From positions 1-27,872 of the forward strand of contig CAZTJA010000033.1 in the NCBI GenBank assembly GCA_964613745.1: a DNA stretch of 27,872 nt. Reading direction: 5' to 3'. Below are positions 23,263 through 27,872 of the stretch, in pieces. The position numbers and the translations under genes were made by a program. Source of the DNA: CAZTJA01 sp964613745. Lineage in GTDB: Bacteria; Desulfobacterota; Desulfomonilia; Desulfomonilales; Desulfomonilaceae. Every line of letters begins with the position of its first letter. Position 1 is the first letter of the stretch. Under the pieces are notes generated by a model that did not search any database, was not told the DNA's origin, and saw only the letters and a program-made list of their open reading frames with translations.

Positions 23263-24588
23263 ATGCGGATTTTGTTTGTACAGGTTCCAACTTCCCATTT
23301 GGGAGCCGGAGAAAGGGTTTACCCGCTGGGGCTTTCTCGATTATCCGGCGTGGTTTCTAAGGAGCACATTAAATCCAGTCTCGACATGAATTTGTCTCTT
23401 GACCCATGGCTGGAGCTTAGAGACGTTGTGGCGGCTGAACAGCCTGAAGCAGTGGTGCTCTCTTTCAGAAACCTTGACCCCCTTGCGGGCTTACATTCTT
23501 CTTATGTTTCTTCTCTGAAGACGGCAGCTGAAATGGTGCGCCTCATGAGTCCAGGTGCTCGAATTTTAGCAGGCGGTCCGGCATTCTCGCTGTTCGGAAA
23601 GCGTCTGATGCAGGAAATCCCCGAGATAGATTACGGCCTTATAGGCGAAGGCGAACAGGTTTTTTCCGATTTATTCTCATCTGCGTTCAATCCCCAATCC
23701 GTTCCTGGTTTGCTCTGGAGGAATGATTTATCCGTTGAACTGAATCCGGTCGGCTCATATACATCCATGGATACGTTGCCCGAATTAGATCTCACCTCGT
23801 TCGATCCACAAGACTACACTCGGGGAAACAAGTACGTTGCAGCCATGGGCATAGAAGGAAAACGGGGCTGTGATCTTGGTTGTGCTTACTGCGTGTATCC
23901 GGGACTAAGCGGTCGAAGGCTCCGACTGCGCAGCCCAAAGTTGATTATAGACGAGATGGAATTCTTGCATCGCCGGCATGGAATAGGGTTGTTTCATTTT
24001 ACCGATTCCGTGCTTAACCGACCGGCCGATCATTTCGAATCCACATGCCGGGAGATCAAGTCCCGAAAACTCGAAATCAAATGGACTGGGTTTTTTCGAG
24101 AAGACGTTTTGACCGAGGACATTTTAGAACTAGCCGTGGACGCCGGCCTGGTGGCTATCTATTTTTCGGCGGATGCGCTGAATGATTATGGGCTGAAACT
24201 CCTGAATAAACGGCTGACAAAAGAAGACATCTTTAATGCAGCTCGGATTACCGCACGGAACGGAGTCTTAACGATGTGCCATTTCCTTGTCAATCTCCCT
24301 GGCGAGACTCATGAGCACTTCCACGAATCCAGACGAGTTCTCGATGAAATTTTGGAGATTCATGCAGCGAAAGGTAACCTTGGAGCTGTAATTTTCAACA
24401 ATGTGCGATTGTATCCTGGGGCTCCTTTGACGAAGAAGCTCGTAAAACGGGGAGACCTGGATCCGCGAATTGATCTGCTCTATCCAATGTATTTTAATCC
24501 ACCCCAAACAGCTCATATTCTGCACGAGTTTGAGGCCCACTGTCATTCGGCGGGTGTTTTTTCTCGGTTGGCACAGGCGTTGTCTTAA
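23263..24588 (+). CDS. bzaD: B12-binding-type radical SAM methyltransferase, lower-ligand pathway (BzaD)
   Basis: This is 441 residues. The N-terminal part (about 1-150) resembles a cobalamin-binding Rossmann domain (ILAGGPAFS, YGLIGEGEQVF). The radical-SAM core follows, with cluster motif C203-x3-C207-x2-C210 in GCDLGCAYC. In the known anaerobic pathway BzaD C-methylates 5-methoxybenzimidazole to 5-methoxy-6-methylbenzimidazole. Assigning BzaD rather than BzaE rests on gene order (third pathway enzyme after bzaF and bzaC); both proteins belong to the same superfamily. It starts five bases after the bzaC stop, behind a GGAG. Confidence 0.82.
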   Translation: MRILFVQVPTSHLGAGERVYPLGLSRLSGVVSKEHIKSSLDMNLSLDPWLELRDVVAAEQPEAVVLSFRNLDPLAGLHSSYVSSLKTAAEMVRLMSPGARILAGGPAFSLFGKRLMQEIPEIDYGLIGEGEQVFSDLFSSAFNPQSVPGLLWRNDLSVELNPVGSYTSMDTLPELDLTSFDPQDYTRGNKYVAAMGIEGKRGCDLGCAYCVYPGLSGRRLRLRSPKLIIDEMEFLHRRHGIGLFHFTDSVLNRPADHFESTCREIKSRKLEIKWTGFFREDVLTEDILELAVDAGLVAIYFSADALNDYGLKLLNKRLTKEDIFNAARITARNGVLTMCHFLVNLPGETHEHFHESRRVLDEILEIHAAKGNLGAVIFNNVRLYPGAPLTKKLVKRGDLDPRIDLLYPMYFNPPQTAHILHEFEAHCHSAGVFSRLAQALS

Positions 24589-24633
24589 TTTCCCGTATCG
24601 TTGGCCTCAATCAGATTATGGAGACATCTCTCA

Positions 24634-26199
24634 ATGTTCGTAACGGTGCTTGAACATCCCAGAATAGTTTCTAAGAAGCGATTCAATGACATTGCAAACA
24701 CGCCTCTGTGGTCTTGCCTTATGGGCGGATATGCTGCGGCCAATCTTGCAAGTGCAGGTTATGAAGTATCGTTTATCGATACAACGATCAGCGGCTTGAA
24801 TTTCGATGCCACCATGAAAGAAATTCTTCGGCCGGCTCCGGATCTTCTTGCAATCAATGCAGTATACATCTGGGAGAATACAGACCATTTCTTTAGATTC
24901 TTGAGTCAACTAAGAAGTCAGGGGTACCGAGGACATATCAATCTGTTCGGTTTTTTTCCTACGCTAGCCTACAGGTCCATTCTGGAGCACGCTCCTTCAG
25001 TGGATTCCATTGCCGTCGGTGAATGTGAAACTACTCTTGTGGAGTTGGCGCATCATCTGAGCAGGGGATCGGATTGGACGAATATTGCAGGCATGGCAAG
25101 CAGGTCGGAATACGGAATCAAGCTCAAAGAGTATCGACGACCGACATCCGATCCCGACATTTTTCCCTTTCCGTTACGAAATACCGATCCAAAGGATACG
25201 GTCAGCATTCTCGCAAGCAGAGGGTGCTACAATCACTGCAGCTTCTGTCCTGTTCCGTCCTTCTACAACAGTGGGCCTTTATGGAGGGGCAGGTCCGTAC
25301 GTAATGTTATCGAAGAAATTCAAGATCTCTTGCGAAAAGGTTTTCGGGATTTCTACTTTGTGGACCCGAACTTTGTCGGACCCGGAGAAAACGGGCGTCG
25401 GCGTACGCTGGAATTGCTGGAGCAGATCCGACCCCTGGGTATCACATTTGGAATGGAAACACGTCCCAACGATCTCGACTCGGAAATGCTGGAATCTTTA
25501 AGAGAAGCAGGTTTGCATAGCCTTCTGTTGGGTATTGAAAGCGGGTCTTCGTCGGTTCTGGGGAGGTTGCATAAAGGATCCAGTCGGAATTCGAGCGAAA
25601 AGGCAATCAATCTGTGTAGATCATTCGGTATTGAACCCGAAATTGGTTTTCTCATGTTTGTTCCGGACAGCACAATGCATGATCTCGTTCGAAATTTCGA
25701 GTTTCTCAAGGCGAACAATCTTCTTGACCGACTTGATCGAACGGCGAATCTTCTTTGCCATCGACAGATAATATTAAAGGGAACCCGTGATTATTCTCGT
25801 TTTGAAGAGGAGGGGAGGCTTGCTCCCATAGGACCTCTCGGCTTTGAAGGAGAGGTTTCATATGTGGATAAAAGGGTAGAGTGGATCTCCGATTTGGTTA
25901 TTCATGCGTGCCTTTCAGTACTCAAGGACATGTCGTTCAATCAATCTCCGGTATACTGGCGGTCCGTTCGGGAGAACCCCGTTTCTCAGCGTGTGAATTC
26001 ATATTTAACATCTTTGTTTCAAGAGTTGTTGAGAGAAGCTCAAACAACATCACGCCTGGAGCCGCTTTCGTTGCGCAGAATAACTATTGATACGGAATTG
26101 CGCAAAATAATCGGTGAAACAAACGAGAATACAGCGAATCGAGAAATGAATGATCCTGAAGAAAATCGCGAGATGAAAACAAGAAGATGCACGGTTTGA
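24634..26199 (+). CDS. bzaE: B12-binding-type radical SAM enzyme, lower-ligand pathway (BzaE)
   Basis: This encodes 521 residues from the ATG at 24634, which has GGAG ten bases upstream; a TTG at 24601 would add eleven residues without a ribosome binding site. The N-terminus FVTVLEHPRIVSKKRFND leads into a cobalamin-binding-like domain (about 30-150). The radical-SAM cluster motif is C198-x3-C202-x2-C205 in SRGCYNHCSFC. In the established pathway BzaE performs the last step, turning 5-methoxy-6-methylbenzimidazole into 5,6-dimethylbenzimidazole. Its presence predicts that the organism makes true cobalamin rather than an intermediate cobamide. The C-terminal 100 residues are charged and show no motif I recognise. 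Its end overlaps cobS by 13 bases. Confidence 0.82.
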   Translation: MFVTVLEHPRIVSKKRFNDIANTPLWSCLMGGYAAANLASAGYEVSFIDTTISGLNFDATMKEILRPAPDLLAINAVYIWENTDHFFRFLSQLRSQGYRGHINLFGFFPTLAYRSILEHAPSVDSIAVGECETTLVELAHHLSRGSDWTNIAGMASRSEYGIKLKEYRRPTSDPDIFPFPLRNTDPKDTVSILASRGCYNHCSFCPVPSFYNSGPLWRGRSVRNVIEEIQDLLRKGFRDFYFVDPNFVGPGENGRRRTLELLEQIRPLGITFGMETRPNDLDSEMLESLREAGLHSLLLGIESGSSSVLGRLHKGSSRNSSEKAINLCRSFGIEPEIGFLMFVPDSTMHDLVRNFEFLKANNLLDRLDRTANLLCHRQIILKGTRDYSRFEEEGRLAPIGPLGFEGEVSYVDKRVEWISDLVIHACLSVLKDMSFNQSPVYWRSVRENPVSQRVNSYLTSLFQELLREAQTTSRLEPLSLRRITIDTELRKIIGETNENTANREMNDPEENREMKTRRCTV

Positions 26200-26948
26200 C
26201 ATCAGCTCTCAATTTCATGACCATTCTTCCGGTAGGCAGATCGGCTGAATTTCATCCGGAGCGCATGGCGTTATTCTTCCCGTTTGTGGGCCTTATTCTT
26301 GGATTCCTACTGGCTGTTTTCGATTACCTAGCTTCCGGCCTATGGCCAAGATCGGCTGTAGCAGTGCTGGATGTGGTTTTACTCATAGTCGTTACAGGTG
26401 CATTTCATCTGGATGGTTTGGGAGACGCGGCCGACGGACTTCTCGGACATAGATCTAGGGAGAAGGCGCTCGCTATCATGAAAGACAGTCGAATCGGCGC
26501 GATGGGATTGATAGCCGTGGTTTGTGGGCTGGCGACAAAATGGGCGGGCATTTCGAGCCTTGAAACCGACCGATACCTGCTGTTGATCATAGTGCCTGCT
26601 TATGCACGGGGCGCACAGATCTTCGGCATACGATATCTTCCATACGGGCGCCCATCCGGTACCGGTCATGCTTTGTTTGGATCAACGGTAAAGCCGGCGG
26701 ATTTTGTGGGAATGCTCGTTCCAGTGGCTCTTTCTTGTTTAATGGGTTGGCGGGGTTTGTTGTTGAATATATGTTTCATCGCAATGACTTACTTATTGAT
26801 ATTATTTTACAAGCGGCGTCTAGGCTGCATAACGGGCGACATGTTGGGTGCTATGACGGAGATTACGGAACCGATGTTGTTTATGATTGGAGCAATAACT
26901 CTTCAGGAGGGGCATGCAGTTGCATGGTTCACGAATGTATTGAGGTGA
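26187..26948 (+). CDS. cobS: Adenosylcobinamide-GDP ribazoletransferase
   Basis: This is a 253-residue integral membrane protein of usual CobS length, with about six helices. Signatures are TGAFHLDGLGDAADGLLG (acidic metal-binding loop) and MKDSRIGAMGLIAVV. CobS joins alpha-ribazole (phosphate) to adenosylcobinamide-GDP, the final assembly of the cobalamin nucleotide loop. It overlaps the end of bzaE in another frame, so it is translationally coupled to the lower-ligand genes. No other corrin-ring genes are in the window. Confidence 0.93.
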   Translation: MHGLTSALNFMTILPVGRSAEFHPERMALFFPFVGLILGFLLAVFDYLASGLWPRSAVAVLDVVLLIVVTGAFHLDGLGDAADGLLGHRSREKALAIMKDSRIGAMGLIAVVCGLATKWAGISSLETDRYLLLIIVPAYARGAQIFGIRYLPYGRPSGTGHALFGSTVKPADFVGMLVPVALSCLMGWRGLLLNICFIAMTYLLILFYKRRLGCITGDMLGAMTEITEPMLFMIGAITLQEGHAVAWFTNVLR

Positions 26949-26968
26949 ATCAGGTTTAATTGGGAAAT

Positions 26969-26998
26969 CCGGTATTGCTGGAGCGCACAATACACCGG
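26969..26998 (+). terminator. Hairpin after cobS, possible terminator
   Basis: CCGGTATTG (26969-26977) can pair with CAATA...CCGG (26988-26998) if two bases bulge, starting 21 bases after the cobS stop. No T-run follows, so termination is uncertain. Confidence 0.3.
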
Positions 26999-27071
26999 GC
27001 AGTCAGAAGATGTCCTCTCACTGGAAGGGATCGAATAAGTTTTCACACACATCAAAAATTAATGCGGTTTC

Positions 27072-27254
27072 TCACTGCAGATTTTTCCAACCGTCATTCT
27101 TCCGAATCTCCATCAGTTGCTCAAAGCTCAATTGTTTACTGTCCCATCCATAACGCCTACAGAAATCCTCCACAAATTTCTGTCTTTTGCGCATTATTAC
27201 GGTGGGTTGTTCTTCCTTCTCCGACGAATGGATGTGATCTAATTTGTGCTCCAT
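27072..27254 (-). CDS. Small charged hypothetical protein
   Basis: This encodes 60 residues beginning MEHKLDHIHSSEKEEQ and rich in charged and aromatic residues. The second half (KFVEDFCRRYGWDSKQL then FEQLMEIRKNDGWKNLQ) reads like a compact helical domain. AAAGGA lies about eight bases before the ATG on this strand. There is no signal peptide or membrane segment. I do not recognise the family. The regular amphipathic pattern and the ribosome binding site favour a real gene over chance, but it stands alone. Confidence 0.45.
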   Translation of the reverse strand: MEHKLDHIHSSEKEEQPTVIMRKRQKFVEDFCRRYGWDSKQLSFEQLMEIRKNDGWKNLQ

Positions 27255-27712
27255 GACAACCGTCCTTTTGTTTAAACAGACATGAATGATTCGCTAGATA
27301 TTTACTCCATGATGAACTTACAATCAATACCAAAACAGTCATGAGTAAGAATATTCTTATGTCATAGCGATTTTGTACAGAATGAGTTTTCATTGTCAGT
27401 TTTAGCAGTTCGTCATACTGAAACCCTGCGGGATCACTTCACGTCGAGATTAGTGATGTTTCTCTCGCACTCGCGGCCGGAATTGTATAGTTTCCCTGTC
27501 TTGATCACAAGGAAGTTTCCGCTGTGCGGTCTTACGGAAATGTGAGGGTGAGCACCGAAATCTTTATCATTTCTTTAGATACATGATATTATCAAGGACA
27601 ATAATTGTCGTGCGAATGAATCGACGTTTTCAGGCACCCAATGTATGCTATTTGGGGTAATTGTTGAACAGACACCTTTCGTTAATTTAAACGGCCTTTT
27701 ATCAGGATCGAA
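27255..27712. other. Mostly non-coding stretch before the PAS protein gene
   Basis: No convincing gene is seen. It holds a hairpin-forming pair TTTCCG/CGGAAA around 27518-27541 and a perfect short palindrome, GACAAT-A-ATTGTC (27597-27609), about 100 bases before the next start codon. The palindrome could be an operator. No promoter stood out clearly. Confidence 0.35.
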
Positions 27713-27872
27713 ATGGATAACCGGAAGCTCTTCGATGACCTTGTAGTTACTAAAGGCGAGGGTTTCTCAGTGGGAGGAACTATTACTCATTTGGCTAAAC
27801 TCGGGTCAGCGTTTTATCAGAAAATAGTCGAGACGGCCTCGGAAGGCATTTGGGTTTTGGATCCCAATGGGA
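27713..27872 (+). CDS. N-terminus of a PAS-domain sensory protein (cut by window edge)
   Basis: An ATG at 27713, preceded by AGGA five bases upstream, opens a frame that stays open to the window end (53 codons). Residues from about 38 on, YQKIVETASEGIWVLDPNG, are the typical beginning of a PAS domain in sensor kinases and related signalling proteins. The output domain lies beyond the window, so kinase, cyclase or regulator cannot be told apart. Confidence 0.7.
   Translation, partial: MDNRKLFDDLVVTKGEGFSVGGTITHLAKLGSAFYQKIVETASEGIWVLDPNG

Noticed and set aside
27157..27393. 78-codon minus-strand ORF with a hydrophobic segment
   Set aside because: It overlaps the better supported 60-residue ORF in another frame, and its C-terminal half looks random. 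A real small membrane protein cannot be fully excluded.
1..27872. CRISPR arrays, tRNA or rRNA genes, insertion sequences
   Set aside because: No regularly spaced repeats, cloverleaf-like segments, rRNA motifs or transposase-like ORFs with terminal repeats were seen on reading both strands.

Overview
The window looks like chromosomal DNA of an anaerobic, respiratory Gram-negative bacterium, most likely a sulfate-reducer-type or metal-respiring member of the Desulfobacterota (former Deltaproteobacteria). This is inferred from gene content: a Tat-exported molybdopterin reductase with an NrfD membrane subunit, a pentaheme c-type cytochrome with an in-frame UGA, sigma-54 control, and a complete anaerobic route to the cobalamin lower ligand. 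No taxonomic marker gene is present.

Layout. (1) 1-2433: a possible gene tail, a small membrane protein, and a membrane-anchored SGNH/GDSL hydrolase on the minus strand. (2) 2595-5683: a two-gene sensory unit, made of a PhnD/AioX-like periplasmic lipoprotein overlapping a membrane-spanning HAMP-GAF-AAA+-Fis sigma-54 activator. (3) 5845-11244: a canonical -24/-12 promoter followed by an FeS / NrfD / molybdopterin operon with the gene order of tetrathionate reductase (ttrBCA), closed by a strong stem-loop. (4) 11424-18766: a second block with its own sigma-70-type promoter and overlapping inverted repeat. It encodes an ArsP/YraQ-type permease, a small Cys-rich exported protein, a two-domain periplasmic rhodanese, a periplasmic thioredoxin, a CcdA-like transmembrane thiol transporter, a pentaheme cytochrome whose reading frame continues through a UGA (probable selenocysteine), a tiny Cys-rich lipoprotein and an ACR3 arsenite exporter. 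(5) 18897-26948: a sigma-70 promoter, a cobalamin riboswitch and a strong attenuator terminator in front of a tightly packed operon, bzaF-cobT-bzaC-bzaD-bzaE-cobS, for anaerobic synthesis of 5,6-dimethylbenzimidazole and its assembly into cobalamin. BzaC carries an extra C-terminal Cys-rich DUF2284-type domain. (6) 26949-27872: a mostly non-coding end with one small minus-strand ORF and the start of a PAS-domain protein cut by the window edge.

Working model (inference). The lipoprotein detects a periplasmic oxyanion or its reduced product, passes the signal to the membrane-bound sigma-54 activator, and this switches on the Mo reductase. The neighbouring block would handle redox and thiol chemistry in the periplasm (rhodanese, thioredoxin, CcdA, Sec-cytochrome) and export toxic arsenicals (ACR3, ArsP-like). 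The reductase substrate cannot be read from sequence: tetrathionate, selenate, arsenate or a thioarsenate-type compound all remain possible. The cobalamin operon appears to be an independent unit.
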